A stretch of 64,000 bases of DNA from Stygibacter sp964604155 (lineage in GTDB: Bacteria; Cloacimonadota; Cloacimonadia; Cloacimonadales; TCS61), in assembly GCA_964604155.1 (NCBI GenBank), contig CAZRXY010000117.1, positions 1 to 64,000 on the forward strand, read 5' to 3'. Under the pieces are notes generated by a model, which ran no database searches, was not told the origin of the DNA, and worked only from the letters and a program-made list of their open reading frames with translations. This document shows positions 1 through 8,959 of the stretch, in pieces; position 1 is the first letter of the stretch, and every line of letters begins with the position of its first letter. The position numbers and the translations under genes were made by a program.

Positions 1-171
1 GTATACACATTATTTTTATTTTTTTTACCAATTTACTGCACGTGATAACCGAAGCTTAATTTTACTATTTTATGTCTTATAACCAGACACAGTCCGCACA
101 TCGCACCCTTCTCATTCTAGCCTCCCCATAACATACATAATAACAACATGCAACACTAAAAAAACAAAGAG

Positions 172-198
172 TTGCACTAAAGTTACACTGTATATAAT
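172..198 (+). promoter_or_regulatory. Possible sigma-70 promoter
   Basis: TTGCAC at 172-177 and TATAAT at 193-198 are separated by 15 bases, shorter than the usual 16-18. The -35 lies in the right arm of a TGCAAC / GTTGCA inverted repeat (about 149-176). If used, it would give the TonB receptor gene a leader of roughly 520 nt. Weak call made from sequence match alone. Confidence 0.3.
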
Positions 199-370
199 TA
201 ATACATATAGCTTTAACCTCTGTCTGCCACACTTTTTCGTTTTTTAGGTAATATATTTGCTCCTTTTCGATTTTTTGGCAATTTATTCAGCCAATCTGGC
301 ATACCCCCGAAATTTATTTGATAAGTGGAAATAATGATCAAGTAAACAATTAGTCGTCACCATCGCAAAG

Positions 371-463
371 AGCTAAAACACATCCGAGAGGTAACTTAGC
401 TGGTTTGAAAGCTTCCTGATAAAACTTCCCGGATGTACGTAAGCTCTCCGGAATGGTCGACCA
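371..463 (+). promoter_or_regulatory. Structured leader block with mutually exclusive helices
   Basis: ACATCCG (380-386) pairs perfectly with CGGATGT (430-436). CCGAGAG (384-390) can instead pair with CTCTCCGG (444-451) with one bulge; the two helices share 384-386 and so exclude each other. AGCTAA (371-376) also pairs with TTAGCT (396-401), and TGGTCGACCA (454-463) is a 10-bp palindrome. Such competing pairings are typical of riboswitches or attenuators, but I recognise no known class. Function is unproven. Confidence 0.3.
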
Positions 464-722
464 AGGATAATACAATTTAATTCATTTTTTCCCAGTTAAT
501 TAGAACTACGATAACTTCAAAAACCAGGGGGATGCCTGGATAGGAAAAAGGGGAAATGCCGGAAAATTGCTTTAATTTGAGATTCTGAAAAAAAAGGAGG
601 AAAACGAATTTTCTGCTTTACATTATGGGAGGCATATCGATAGATAGCAACGAGGAAATAAAGTGCGATAAATTCTCCTGCAACAGGCAGGGGAAACAAA
701 AAAAACATAAGGAGATTTTCTG

Positions 723-3536
723 ATGAGGAAAGAATTGATAGGAGTTTTATTGATTATATTACTATCAGCAGGTTTATATGGAGCAGGGGGCAGGATTTTT
801 GGTGAAATTCGATCTGCTAAGACAAATGCACCATTAGAAAAGGCAGTAGTGAAAATATTGGAATTGCAGATAGGCGAATATACAGACAGTAGCGGTAAAT
901 ATCTGCTGAAGGATTTGAGGGGTGGCGAATATACTATAAGAATCGAATTAATTGGGTATGAGCCTATCGAGAAAACTATTACTGTGATAAATAATGAGAC
1001 AATCATTGCTAATTTTAATCTCAAAGTGAGTGCAGTTGAAATAAGAGGCACATCAGTCAATGCTCTGCGTTCAATACCCGGTGAGACACCGGTAGCATTC
1101 ACAGAATTATCTACAGAAGAGATATCACAAAAGTACACTACCCAGGATATGCCAGACTTGATAGCAGATGTGCCGGGCGTTTTTGCTGCCGGATCCGGAT
1201 TGGGCGAATCAGATTTGAGCATCAGGGGATTTGATGCCGAAAAAATACAGGTGCTCATCAATGGCATCCCCGTCAATGATCCTGAATCACAGCAGGTTTA
1301 CTGGTCTAACTGGACGGGATTATCTTCTAACGTCAATTCCGTTCAGGTTCAGAGAGGAGCTTCATCATCGCTATATGGCTCCGGGGCATTTGGCGGTTCG
1401 CTGAATATAGAAACTATGAAATCATCTCCTCACACAGAGTGGGTCTATCGTGGTTCGGTGACCGGCTTTAAGAGCCCCGATAAAACTGCTGACGGCAGCG
1501 GTGAACTGGAAGCATATTTTCCGATCAATTATAATTCGATTCTTCGATATAATACCGGGATGATAGGCAAAACAAATTTCAGTTTAATGATTGAGCGTAA
1601 GGCGGGAGATTCGTATATCGAAGGCACCGCTTATGATGGCTGGTCTTTTGGCGGTGAAGGAGAAATAAAATCAGGCTCGCACACGCTTAATTTGTCTTTA
1701 ATTGCAGCTCCACAAAGTCACAATCAGGCACGAACTACATCTGATCCCGAATTGTTTGATCAACTGGGCAGAAACTATAATCGTGATAATTCCGGTTATC
1801 AGGAAAATTACTATGTAAAGCCTCAGTTCTCGATTCGTGACGAATGGCGGCTCACCGATAAATCTACTATAATGACCAACCTCTTTGTAACTTATGGAGA
1901 TGGAGGAGGCAAGTATCTAAAGAATGATCATTTTGATGTGAATACCGGAGAAGTGAGAGCAATTGATGCAGATCTTGCCAATGATCGAAGGCACTTTGGT
2001 CGCCATGCTGCCTGGATTTACGAAAGTACAGGAAAAATGCCCGAAGGATTGATAATAGACCCGAATAATTCGGATTTTTATATTTACACTTATCAAGGTG
2101 AGGAATATCGCTTCAGATATTCCAGTGTAAGAAACCTTATAGCAAGCACTTATGATAACAGTTGGGAAAATGACAGCGAGAATCACCATAAACAGATAGG
2201 TATAAATTCTTACTATCAGAACAAATTCAATCGCTTTCTGGAAGTGATAACCGGATATGAATTCAGATATTGGCTGGCTGATCACTTTGCAGAATCTAAT
2301 TACTTTCATTATGCTCAAAACGAAAGCAGCACTGATTATATGATTTATGATGAGACTCAGAAGAGATATGATTATTCCAGCATTGTAAGAAATTTATCCG
2401 GATATTGCCGCTTAAAAATCAGTCCGACAGAAAAGATAAATTTAATGGCAGATATCCAGGCTGCTCAATACCATTCTGAAGTTGAAGAAAATCTCATAGA
2501 ACTCTTTGATTTCGGAGCCGGAGTGTTTGTTGATGAATTTATCTATAATACAAGGAACATGATGGATGGTGACAGCCTCATGTTTAGCGATGAAGATTAT
2601 AAGCGGACCTGGGAGTTTATTTCTCCCAAATTTGGTGTCAATTATAAACTGTCGGATAAATTCAGCGTGTTTGGAAACTTTTCTATAGCTCATAAAGAAC
2701 CTAAAGTGCGAGATTGGTACAGCTACATCTATGGTCCTAATCAAGATGGCTATGTAGAAGGCATTCAAGTGCGAAAGCTCAAACCGGAAAAGGTGATCAC
2801 TTATGAAATGGGCTATTCACTTCGTGATTATGACAAAAAGGTGAACCTTAATATTTATCGTACATCGTATCTTGATAAGATCGGCAGGGTAGTGATGCCA
2901 ATTGCCGGAGAAGAACAGACCTTGACGACTAATTATGGAGATGCTACGCATCAAGGGGTAGAATTATCTTTTTCAGGGAATAAAAGCGGATTTGATTACA
3001 ACGCCTCAGCCACACTAAGTAGAAATCGCTGGAATAAAATGACTGCAGAAACTATTGGCAATATTTCTGCAGATGAACTGATTGGAAAAGTGATACCGTT
3101 TTCTCCCGAGCGTATGGCATCGGGCAATCTGGGATATACAATAAAATATTTGCCAAATAATGGCTCTTTGCGTTTAGGTTTAGATTTCAAATGGTGGGAT
3201 GAATATTATGCCAATGAACTAAACGAGTATCAAAGACCGGTGCAGTTTGTTGACGAAGATGGTAATTTTTATTATGAAACTGTAGAATTTAGTTCAAAGC
3301 TGCCACATTTTTTTACTATCGGAGCGGAAGTTACATATAAATGCGAAATTTTTAATGATAAGTTATTGATGCTAAAAATAAATCTCAATAATCTCAATAA
3401 CAGAGAATCAAATTATACAAAAGGCTATGTGGGTAAAGATTATGGACGTAATGATTATATGATTGAGCAAAATAATCTTTATGTAGTTCCCGCACCTTTA
3501 TTTAATTTGGCAACAACCTTAGAGCTAAAATTTTAA
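723..3536 (+). CDS. TonB-dependent outer-membrane receptor with carboxypeptidase-like domain
   Basis: A 937-residue outer-membrane transporter that would import a ligand using TonB/ExbBD energy. Residues 1-20 are a signal peptide. Residues about 24-103 form a carboxypeptidase-D regulatory-like (transthyretin-fold) domain. Residues about 118-235 are the plug, with LSIRGFDAEKIQVLINGIPV and a later GASSSLYGSGAFGGSLNIE stretch typical of these receptors. The rest alternates aromatic and polar residues as a beta-barrel and ends in the aromatic ELKF, the usual barrel-assembly signal. The ATG at 723 follows AAGGAG. The next gene starts 20 bases later and is probably cotranscribed. The ligand cannot be told; no metal, cobalamin or SusD partner is adjacent. 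Confidence 0.9.
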   Translation: MRKELIGVLLIILLSAGLYGAGGRIFGEIRSAKTNAPLEKAVVKILELQIGEYTDSSGKYLLKDLRGGEYTIRIELIGYEPIEKTITVINNETIIANFNLKVSAVEIRGTSVNALRSIPGETPVAFTELSTEEISQKYTTQDMPDLIADVPGVFAAGSGLGESDLSIRGFDAEKIQVLINGIPVNDPESQQVYWSNWTGLSSNVNSVQVQRGASSSLYGSGAFGGSLNIETMKSSPHTEWVYRGSVTGFKSPDKTADGSGELEAYFPINYNSILRYNTGMIGKTNFSLMIERKAGDSYIEGTAYDGWSFGGEGEIKSGSHTLNLSLIAAPQSHNQARTTSDPELFDQLGRNYNRDNSGYQENYYVKPQFSIRDEWRLTDKSTIMTNLFVTYGDGGGKYLKNDHFDVNTGEVRAIDADLANDRRHFGRHAAWIYESTGKMPEGLIIDPNNSDFYIYTYQGEEYRFRYSSVRNLIASTYDNSWENDSENHHKQIGINSYYQNKFNRFLEVITGYEFRYWLADHFAESNYFHYAQNESSTDYMIYDETQKRYDYSSIVRNLSGYCRLKISPTEKINLMADIQAAQYHSEVEENLIELFDFGAGVFVDEFIYNTRNMMDGDSLMFSDEDYKRTWEFISPKFGVNYKLSDKFSVFGNFSIAHKEPKVRDWYSYIYGPNQDGYVEGIQVRKLKPEKVITYEMGYSLRDYDKKVNLNIYRTSYLDKIGRVVMPIAGEEQTLTTNYGDATHQGVELSFSGNKSGFDYNASATLSRNRWNKMTAETIGNISADELIGKVIPFSPERMASGNLGYTIKYLPNNGSLRLGLDFKWWDEYYANELNEYQRPVQFVDEDGNFYYETVEFSSKLPHFFTIGAEVTYKCEIFNDKLLMLKINLNNLNNRESNYTKGYVGKDYGRNDYMIEQNNLYVVPAPLFNLATTLELKF

Positions 3537-3556
3537 GGATTAAAAAGGAGGAAAAG

Positions 3557-4531
3557 ATGAAGTACTATTTAACAGTTTTAATGATGCTGTTTTTTGCCGT
3601 TTCCGGTGCAATCACAATCTATGAGATCCAATACACTGAAGCTCCTAATGGTGATTCCCCATATCTGCAACAAGTGGTTACAATCGAAGAAGCGGTAGTT
3701 ACAGCCGTGGGCTGGACTCCAAATAGCGGTCATGCAAGTTTTTTTATTGCAGACCCCGAAGGCGGACTTTGGAGTGGCGTGATGGCTTATGATTTTGATG
3801 AGGCTTATGTCTGGAGCTTAAATGAGGGTGACCTGGTTACGATCACCGCTACAGTAGTAGAGTATTATGGACTCACAGAACTGAATTATATAGACAACTG
3901 TGAAGTGATTGGAACTGCGCCGGTACCAGACCCCATTCCCGTCTCTACTGCAGACCTTGCCGGTATGGAAGCACTTGAAGGATGTCTGGTACGCATTGAT
4001 GATGTAACTGTAACTCAGGCACAGGATGGCTATGGTCAATGGTATGTTACAGATGGCAGTGGACCTTGTCAGATAGATGACAGCTTTTTCTATCTTGACA
4101 ACGTGGACCCACCCATCGAGATCAATGTTGATGATTTCTGGGGTAGAATCGTAGGAATGGTTAATTATTCTTACAGCGAATATGAGCTCAACCCCCGTTA
4201 TCCGGAAGATATGTACCCGGATTCTAATTATGATAATGCACTTCTTAAGATGAGTGAAGTGAGTCTATGTGGAAATTATCCAAATCCTTTTAATCCTGTA
4301 ACCACGATTGAATATGCCCTGGAGAACCCAGCCTCAATAGATTTGGCAATCTACGATATATCCGGCAGACGGGTGAAGACGCTTTTTTGCGGCAGCCAGG
4401 TAATCGGAGAGCATCTTGCAGTGTGGGACGGAGTAGATAATAATGGTAAGGCAGTGGCAAGTGGTATATATTTCAGTAGATTATCACATTCTAATGGAGT
4501 GGAGACCACAAAAATGTTGCTCTTGAAATAG
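3557..4531 (+). CDS. Secreted protein with OB-fold-like domains and C-terminal FCB-type sorting domain
   Basis: A 324-residue exported protein. Residues 1-18 are a signal peptide. Residues about 36-120 and 125-220 look like two OB-fold-like beta domains (for example TVVEYYGLTELNYI, then VRIDDVTVTQAQ), as seen in secreted proteins next to nuclease domains; no catalytic motif is visible. Residues 240-324 begin NYPNPFNPVTTIEYAL and continue SIDLAIYDISGRRVKTL, the FlgD-like/Por-type C-terminal domain used for surface sorting in FCB bacteria. It lies 20 bases after the TonB receptor behind AAAAAGGAGG, so the two form an operon closed by the terminator at 4560. It may be a surface partner of the receptor; that is inference. 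Confidence 0.8.
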   Translation: MKYYLTVLMMLFFAVSGAITIYEIQYTEAPNGDSPYLQQVVTIEEAVVTAVGWTPNSGHASFFIADPEGGLWSGVMAYDFDEAYVWSLNEGDLVTITATVVEYYGLTELNYIDNCEVIGTAPVPDPIPVSTADLAGMEALEGCLVRIDDVTVTQAQDGYGQWYVTDGSGPCQIDDSFFYLDNVDPPIEINVDDFWGRIVGMVNYSYSEYELNPRYPEDMYPDSNYDNALLKMSEVSLCGNYPNPFNPVTTIEYALENPASIDLAIYDISGRRVKTLFCGSQVIGEHLAVWDGVDNNGKAVASGIYFSRLSHSNGVETTKMLLLK

Positions 4532-4559
4532 GCAAAAAGTCTAAAATTGTAATTATAAG

Positions 4560-4590
4560 TCCCGGGATATTTATATTCCGGGATTTCTTT
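4560..4590 (+). terminator. Rho-independent terminator
   Basis: TCCCGGGATAT (4560-4570) pairs with ATATTCCGGGA (4573-4583) with one G-U pair, followed by TTTCTTTTT. It lies 28 bases after the stop of the sorting-domain protein and closes the two-gene unit. Confidence 0.88.
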
Positions 4591-4904
4591 TTATATCTGA
4601 GATCAAAACCTAAATGGAATAATACAGGCTGCCAAGAGTATATGAAATATTATCCTGCGGGTATGAGGTAGAGATAGGGGAGAAGAGGGGAAGATGGGAT
4701 TGAAAATCGAAGGTTAGAAAGTTCGAAGGTTTGAAGAGATGGGGTGAGAATATTTCGAAAATGTGATCGTCTAACGTCCTACTCCTCACTTCTCACTTCT
4801 CACTTCTCACGCCTCACGTCTTGCTTGATTCCAATTCCATTAAACATTATCCCATCACTCCAGCAGGTTTGTTTTAGCTAAGGATAAGAAATATTTCGGG
4901 GGTA

Positions 4905-4923
4905 TACTATAATTCATATAGTA
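4905..4923. promoter_or_regulatory. Operator-like inverted repeat
   Basis: TACTATA (4905-4911) and TATAGTA (4917-4923) are perfect 7-bp arms around a 5-base spacer, ending five bases before the candidate -35 of the permease promoter. Size and placement suit a dimeric regulator. No regulator gene is adjacent. Confidence 0.35.
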
Positions 4924-4927
4924 ATAA

Positions 4928-4957
4928 TTGACAATTTGAAGTAGCAATTGATATTAG
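4928..4957 (+). promoter_or_regulatory. Candidate sigma-70 promoter for the permease-EIIA gene
   Basis: TTGACA (4928-4933) is a perfect -35. An 18-base spacer gives TATTAG (4952-4957) as -10. The predicted start lies near 4964, leaving a very short leader that contains the AAGGAAG ribosome-binding site. Confidence 0.4.
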
Positions 4958-4978
4958 GACAAAAATTAAGGAAGAAGC

Positions 4979-6838
4979 ATGAAACTGAAAAAAGAGCTGG
5001 GATTGATAGACGTGTTCGGTATTGCCGCCGGAGCTATGATATCCTCGGGATTATTTATTTTACCGGGCTTAGTTTATATGAAAGTGGGACCAATAATTAT
5101 TGTGGCTTATTTATTCGCCGGCTTGCTAATGCTGCCTTCATTATTCAGCCAGATAGAGCTATACTCGGCACAATCGAGTGCGAAAGGCGAGTATTACATA
5201 ATCCAAAGCAGCATGGGTTCCGGATTGGGGACGATTGCGGGGATAGCAGCCTGGCTAAGCCTTGCCCTAAAGAGTGCTTTCGCATTTCTGGGCATTGGTA
5301 TTTTCACAACGATTTTATTTCCCAGTATCAGTTATAATCAAATCAGGCTGATAGCTTTATTTTTTTGTTTGTTCTTTATGTTTATAAACATGATAACCGG
5401 TAAGCATTCGAACAGGCTTCATTCATGGCTGGTGATCCTGCTTTTGGTAATACTGGCGGCTTTTGTCTTGCTCGGAATTGACAGATTACAATTGAATAAT
5501 TTTTCTAATTTTAATAGAGGTAGTTCGCGTGATCTTTTTGCCACAGCAGGTTTTGTTTTTATAGCATATACGGGTTTATCAAGGATATACAGCATAGCGG
5601 AAGACATAAAGAATCCGGATAAAAATCTGCCTTTGGGAATGATACTATCCTTTGTAGTAGTAGCATTCATCTATATTTTGGTGATATTCACCGCTATCGG
5701 TATCCTCGGTGACAGAATAATACTACCTGGTGGGAATGGGTCACTTACACCAATTTCTGATGCTGCCCAGGTTATTGGTGGAAGATTGGGAATGATAATT
5801 CTCGCAATAGTAGCGGTTTTTGCCTTTATCTCTGCGGGAAATAGCGGTCTCAATGCTGCTTCGCTAATCCCCTCTGCCATGAGCAAAGATAAGCTTCTAC
5901 CACATTTCCTTAGTAAAATCAATAGTGATTACCAAACTTCGCATTTAGCTATTATCTGCACTGTTGCAGTTATGGCAATTTCAATTGTCTTTCTTGATCT
6001 GGAATTGCTTATTATCATTGCTTCCACGATTAGTCTGATACTTTTTACTATCATTAATCTGGCTATTATAATATTGCGGGAAAGCAGAATCCAGAATTAT
6101 CAACCAAAGTTCAGGTCTCCATTATATCCCTGGTTACAAATCTTTGCAATAATTACCTATGTATTCCTTATTTATGAGATGGGCAATATTTCCATTTTAA
6201 TCTCGATAGTATTTATATCCGGCAGTTATATCTGGTATCAGCTCTACGGTAAAATTCACTCAAATCGCGAAAGTGCCCTGCTTAATATCGTCAGAAAGAT
6301 AAAATCTTCAGAACTGGATTCTGCAGATTTTGATAAGGAGATACGGGAAATAATCAGCGAAAGAGAATTTGTTAATAAAGATAGATTTGACGAGGTGATA
6401 GAAAATTGTCCGATACTTGATATTGAAAAGAGTGAGAGCAAAGAAGAATTTTTCGCCAGAGTCGCCGGGGTTCTTTGCCAGCCGCTCAATTGTGGCGAGC
6501 GGGAAATATTTGTGGGATTAATCAATAGAGAAAATGAAAGCTCAACTGTACTTTCACAAAACCTGGCAATTCCTCATGTGGTTCTGGAGGGTGAAAAGAA
6601 ATTTGAAATCGTACTTGCTCGCTCACAGATGGGCGTATTTTTCTCCGAAGCAGCTCCCACGATCAGGATAATTTTTGTGATAGCAGGCACGAAAGATGAA
6701 CGTCAATTTCACCTGCAATCTCTATCTGCCATTGCGCAGTTAGTTCAGCAGCCAGATTTCCAGAAAAAATGGCTAAAAGCTCAAAATATAGATGAACTCA
6801 GAAAGGTGATTTTAATGGCAGAACGGGCCAGAGACTAA
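4979..6838 (+). CDS. APC-family amino-acid permease fused to a PTS EIIA (type 2) domain
   Basis: A 619-residue inner-membrane transporter. Residues about 10-420 are an APC-superfamily permease with roughly twelve membrane segments; DVFGIAAGAMISSGLF near the N-terminus is the family's unwound TM1 signature. Residues about 425-475 are a charged linker. Residues about 475-615 are a PtsN/fructose-type EIIA fold, with the expected phosphorylatable histidine H533 in NLAIPHVV and a second conserved histidine H578 in RQFHLQSL. APC permeases are not PTS permeases, so EIIA would act as a phosphorylation-controlled regulator of uptake, not as a sugar phosphotransfer step; this is inference. No EI or HPr gene is in the window. 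ATG 4979 follows AAGGAAG. Confidence 0.85.
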   Translation: MKLKKELGLIDVFGIAAGAMISSGLFILPGLVYMKVGPIIIVAYLFAGLLMLPSLFSQIELYSAQSSAKGEYYIIQSSMGSGLGTIAGIAAWLSLALKSAFAFLGIGIFTTILFPSISYNQIRLIALFFCLFFMFINMITGKHSNRLHSWLVILLLVILAAFVLLGIDRLQLNNFSNFNRGSSRDLFATAGFVFIAYTGLSRIYSIAEDIKNPDKNLPLGMILSFVVVAFIYILVIFTAIGILGDRIILPGGNGSLTPISDAAQVIGGRLGMIILAIVAVFAFISAGNSGLNAASLIPSAMSKDKLLPHFLSKINSDYQTSHLAIICTVAVMAISIVFLDLELLIIIASTISLILFTIINLAIIILRESRIQNYQPKFRSPLYPWLQIFAIITYVFLIYEMGNISILISIVFISGSYIWYQLYGKIHSNRESALLNIVRKIKSSELDSADFDKEIREIISEREFVNKDRFDEVIENCPILDIEKSESKEEFFARVAGVLCQPLNCGEREIFVGLINRENESSTVLSQNLAIPHVVLEGEKKFEIVLARSQMGVFFSEAAPTIRIIFVIAGTKDERQFHLQSLSAIAQLVQQPDFQKKWLKAQNIDELRKVILMAERARD

Positions 6839-6859
6839 ATGTAAAAAAAAACAGGAAAT

Positions 6860-8152
6860 ATGAAATATTATATTGAGACATACGGCTGCCAGATGAATGT
6901 GGCAGATAGTGAACTTGTCATGACCATATTGGAAGATAATGGTTACCTTAGAGCAATCTCAATCAGTGAAGCTGATGTGATAATATTTAATACCTGCTCT
7001 GTGCGTAAGCATGCGGAAGAACGGGTGCTGGGAAGGATCAGTAATGAGATGAGACACAAGACAGATTCTCATCTGATCATTGGTGTGATCGGCTGCATGG
7101 CACAAAGACTGGGAAAAGAACTATTCGATCTAAGTGCTGGAGTAGATTTTGTGGTTGGAGTAGATCAATACAATAATCTACCTGAGATAATTGAGACTGC
7201 CTATAGCAGAAAGCTGGTTTATAATACAAAAGTGGATAAGGATCAGGTGTATTCCGGCACTATTCCAAGACATCAGGATGTTCATAAAGCCTATATCACG
7301 ATCATGAGAGGTTGCAATAATTTTTGCAGCTATTGTATTGTCCCTTTCACGCGGGGCAGAGAACGCAGCAGAACAGATAAGGATATTTTGGAAGACGTGA
7401 GAATCGCTGCCGGGCAGGGAAGAAAAGAGATTATGCTTCTAGGTCAGAATGTGAATTCTTATCAATATAAGAATATTGATTTTCCTCAATTGCTAAAGAT
7501 GGTTAATGAAATAGATGGCATAGACAGGATTAGATTTACTACCTCGCATCCTAAAGACCTGTCCGATAAATTGATAGCTGCAATGGCAGAAAGCTCTAAA
7601 GTATGTGAACATTTTCATCTGGCGATGCAGTCCGGAGATAACAGGATATTGCAGAGTATGAATCGTGGCTATACTGCCGAAAGTTATTATAAATTGATTG
7701 CGAAACTGCGCTCTGCCATACCCGATATAGCAATTACCACAGATGTGATTGCGGGTTTTCCAGGTGAGACCGAAGAACAATTTATGAGGACTTTTGATCT
7801 GATGAAAGAGATAGAGTTTGATTATGCCTTTATGTTCAAATATTCGCCGCGTTCCGGCACAAAGGCGGCAGAATTTTCTGACCAGGTCCCTGAGGAAATA
7901 AGATTGAACAGATTGCAAAGGCTTATTGAGCAGCAGGAAAAGATCACAACTAAGAAATATCGCGATAAGATAGGGAAGAGGTGTGAGATATATGTGGAAG
8001 GTGTGAGCAGGAAATCTAAGCAGGAAGTTGCCGGGAAAACCCGCGATTTTAAAGTTACAGTATTTCCGGGGGAGATTGCTCTCATAGGAAAGTCGATCGA
8101 GGTGGAAATAATCGATGCTGCAGGCTGGACCCTGAAAGGGAAACAGCTTTGA
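6860..8152 (+). CDS. miaB: tRNA-2-methylthio-N6-dimethylallyladenosine synthase MiaB
   Basis: Radical-SAM methylthiotransferase that converts i6A37 to ms2i6A37 in tRNA. The N-terminal MTTase domain (about 1-125) carries its cluster cysteines C10 (YIETYGCQMN), C46 and C79. The radical-SAM domain starts with C152, C156 and C159 in MRGCNNFCSYCIVPFTRGRE. A C-terminal TRAM domain (about 365-430) binds RNA. The length of 430 is normal. The MGCNNFC-IVPFTRGRERSR pattern favours MiaB over RimO or MtaB. MiaA, which makes its substrate, is at 38350-39270. It starts 21 bases after the permease with a weak AGGA. Confidence 0.95.
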   Translation: MKYYIETYGCQMNVADSELVMTILEDNGYLRAISISEADVIIFNTCSVRKHAEERVLGRISNEMRHKTDSHLIIGVIGCMAQRLGKELFDLSAGVDFVVGVDQYNNLPEIIETAYSRKLVYNTKVDKDQVYSGTIPRHQDVHKAYITIMRGCNNFCSYCIVPFTRGRERSRTDKDILEDVRIAAGQGRKEIMLLGQNVNSYQYKNIDFPQLLKMVNEIDGIDRIRFTTSHPKDLSDKLIAAMAESSKVCEHFHLAMQSGDNRILQSMNRGYTAESYYKLIAKLRSAIPDIAITTDVIAGFPGETEEQFMRTFDLMKEIEFDYAFMFKYSPRSGTKAAEFSDQVPEEIRLNRLQRLIEQQEKITTKKYRDKIGKRCEIYVEGVSRKSKQEVAGKTRDFKVTVFPGEIALIGKSIEVEIIDAAGWTLKGKQL

Positions 8153-8161
8153 TAGTTTTAT

Positions 8162-8959
8162 ATGGATAAAATATCTCGAGTAGTAAAACAGGATATTACC
8201 CATCCCGCTTTTGCCGATATCTATGAATGGGAGTTTGGTATTGTAGCCGGCAATAGGCAGCAGGAAATAAAATTCTGGATTGCTTTTGCCGAACAGTATG
8301 GCAGCAACCTGTTAGAATTGGGTTGTGGCACCGGATATATTACTATTCCATTGGTGACAAGAGGTTATAATCTATTTGCTATTGATAATTCATCCCGGAT
8401 GATTAATGCCTTAAAATCTAAAATCCCACCCGAAACAGAAAGGACTAAGCTGATATTTATGCTCGCAGACATGCAGGATTTTCATCTTAATTATGTATTT
8501 GATGCCTGCTTTATTCCATATTCTGCCTTTCAATATCTCCGTGGACACGAAAGCCGGAAAAATTGCCTTATAGCAATTCATAGGCATCTGATTACCGGTG
8601 GTATCTTAGGTATAGACCTTGATAATTCCCTGCTTGACCCCCCCGCTTCTATGCCGCCCACTTTGCTGTATAGCGAATATAATCCCCAAATAAAAGCTAA
8701 AATTACTATGCTTACTTCATGGCAGACCGATCCTGATAATAATATAAGAACCTGGTTAGATAGATACCATCTGGTTTATTCCGATAATACTACTTATTCT
8801 TTTAAAAATACAATTAGCCTTGAGAATATATCGCTACAATACATCACGAATTTACTCAGAGAATCAGATTTTGAGATATTGAATATCTATGGTGATTATC
8901 ACTTGAATCCATACGGTAGTGATTCTGATAGACTAATCATTATCGCCCGGAGAAATTAA
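8162..8959 (+). CDS. Class I SAM-dependent methyltransferase, substrate unknown
   Basis: A 265-residue Rossmann-fold methyltransferase. Motif I is LELGCGTGY (51-59), followed by an acidic residue at the end of strand 2 (LFAIDNSSRM). The remainder follows the Methyltransf_25/11 pattern, with ADMQDF and DACFIPYSAFQYL. No substrate-specific features are recognised. It begins nine bases after miaB and may be cotranscribed. Its stop overlaps by four bases the stop of the convergent NusG-II gene; no hairpin lies between them. Confidence 0.8.
   Translation: MDKISRVVKQDITHPAFADIYEWEFGIVAGNRQQEIKFWIAFAEQYGSNLLELGCGTGYITIPLVTRGYNLFAIDNSSRMINALKSKIPPETERTKLIFMLADMQDFHLNYVFDACFIPYSAFQYLRGHESRKNCLIAIHRHLITGGILGIDLDNSLLDPPASMPPTLLYSEYNPQIKAKITMLTSWQTDPDNNIRTWLDRYHLVYSDNTTYSFKNTISLENISLQYITNLLRESDFEILNIYGDYHLNPYGSDSDRLIIIARRN

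Larger units (their letters stand above)
1..722. other. Long intergenic region / leader before the TonB receptor
   Basis: No credible coding sequence is visible on either strand. It holds a possible sigma-70 promoter near 172-198, a block able to form alternative RNA pairings at 371-463, and T-rich stretches (about 230-290 and 480-492). The last 12 bases before the next gene carry a good Shine-Dalgarno (AAGGAG). An open frame on the minus strand at 517-708 has no recognisable protein features and is treated as chance. Confidence 0.6.
4591..4978. repeat. Intergenic spacer with two short tandem repeats
   Basis: No gene seen. At 4708-4739 there is an 8-base tandem, CGAAGGTT-AGAAAGTT-CGAAGGTT-TGAAGAGA. 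At 4785-4819 there are five heptads: CTCACTT three times, then CTCACGC and CTCACGT. A GTGAGAA at 4744-4750 could pair with TTCTCAC inside the heptads. The stretch 4846-4866 (ATTATCCCATCACTCCAGCAG) resembles, in opposite orientation, 10401-10421. The 3' end holds the operator-like dyad and promoter listed separately. Confidence 0.75.

Noticed and set aside
361..410. Resemblance to a cyclic-di-GMP-I riboswitch (CGCAAAG, CTAAAAC, TTAGCTGG)
   Set aside because: Short matches occur, but the required P2 and P3 stems cannot be drawn, so the identity is not supported.
4948..5337. 129-residue frame overlapping the permease start
   Set aside because: Frame-shifted shadow of the permease; the permease frame has motifs and a ribosome-binding site.
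7493..8203. 236-residue open frame antisense to miaB
   Set aside because: Shadow of the miaB coding frame; no ribosome-binding site or family signature.
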